DNA of 64,000 nucleotides from an uncultured Bacteroidales bacterium (GTDB lineage: Bacteria; Bacteroidota; Bacteroidia; Bacteroidales; FEN-979), in contig CAJBYO010000063.1 in the NCBI GenBank assembly GCA_903959905.1, positions 124,001 through 188,000 of the forward strand, given 5' to 3'. Of the stretch, positions 63,801 to 64,000 are shown piece by piece. The stretch's first letter is position 1; each line of letters begins with the position of its first letter. The notes under the pieces are model-generated. The model saw only the letters and a list, made by a program, of their open reading frames with translations, made no database searches and was not told where the DNA came from. Position numbers and translations under genes: made by a program.

Positions 63801-63894
63801 CCCTCTGTGGTCCTCTGTGTCTTCTCTGTGTACCTCTGTGTAACCATTTAATTACACAGAGGTACACAGAGAAGACACAGAGATACACAGAGAA
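63801..63894. repeat. Long inverted repeat, CTCTGTGTACCTCTGTG family, copy 2
   Basis: Arms 63801-63843 and 63852-63894 pair over about 43 bases with few mismatches. The words are the same as in 12905-12991 (cttctctgtg, tacctctgtg). It lies between the fibre operon and the gene that runs off the window end, where it could separate the two. Confidence 0.9.
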
Positions 63895-63902
63895 AAAGAG
63901 CA

Positions 63903-64000
63903 TCAGTGTTTCACGACCCACTTGGTACTTGCCATTACCCGGCCATCCGAAACAACCTCCACCAGATACATCCCGGTTGCAAAATTGAGCGCATTTAGAC
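63903..64000 (-). CDS. T9SS sorting-domain protein, C-terminal fragment (5' end outside window)
   Basis: The minus strand reads an open frame of 31 codons to TGA at 63903-63905: LNALNFATGMYLVEVV then SDGRVMASTKWVVKH. The pattern hydrophobic-x-TGMYLVEV...ST-K-V-V is the end of a type A T9SS sorting domain. The rest of the protein is beyond the window, so its function is unknown. Confidence 0.75.
   Translation of the reverse strand, partial: LNALNFATGMYLVEVVSDGRVMASTKWVVKH

Overview
The window reads as chromosomal DNA of a Bacteroidota (Bacteroidetes) bacterium, probably a free-living or sediment/digester-type Bacteroidales relative; the lineage is inferred. Support comes from a SusC/SusD pair, many proteins ending in type IX secretion (T9SS) sorting domains, lipoproteins with acidic residues just after the lipid cysteine, TAnnTTTG-type promoter elements, and the near absence of Shine-Dalgarno sites.

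Positions 1-24127 form a starch/maltodextrin (Sus-like) utilisation locus. It holds the tail of a glycogen branching enzyme, a T9SS-exported protein with starch-module-like repeats, a peptidase E (minus strand), and two SLC45-type sugar permeases. It also holds 4-alpha-glucanotransferase, a SusA-type neopullulanase, a T9SS-exported esterase-like protein, two lipoprotein alpha-amylases, SusC, SusD, a SusE/F-like lipoprotein with a recent internal duplication, and a T9SS-exported amylase. The likely route is: surface amylases cut starch, SusCDE bind and import oligosaccharides, SusA shortens them in the periplasm, the permeases carry the products inward, and MalQ rearranges them in the cytoplasm. 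No regulator gene is visible.

Positions 24357-29686 hold a compact cluster: a TiaS-like 'GIDDTD' protein with a TTG start, a small membrane protein resembling an ECF S-component, a lipoprotein, a TonB-dependent receptor and a T9SS protein. This is the least explained group in the window and could be an uptake/salvage system. Positions 29713-33240 carry a large exported helical-repeat protein and a potassium-channel-like protein. Positions 33381-40405 encode a complete RND efflux pump (adaptor, pump, outer-membrane channel) followed by a porin-like barrel. Next come a cytoplasmic TPR protein, a polytopic membrane protein, LpxD, a cupredoxin-BACON-T9SS protein, a TetM/EF-G-like GTPase and a small secreted repeat protein.

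Positions 50310-63725 are rich in long surface proteins. Four share one N-terminal module (QVxINTDG...SAMLDVKST) joined to different C-termini: tail-fibre/coiled-coil, FISUMP, and two S74 self-cleaving chaperone domains behind arrays of 17-residue repeats. Among them lie a BNR/propeller protein, a six-PAS hybrid histidine kinase and a small minus-strand gene with a good promoter. The window ends in the tail of another T9SS protein.

A striking genome-scale feature is the set of intergenic repeats. At least seven families of short-word tandem or long inverted repeats sit between genes. Several lie directly before start codons, and in two cases a repeat supplies a stop codon.
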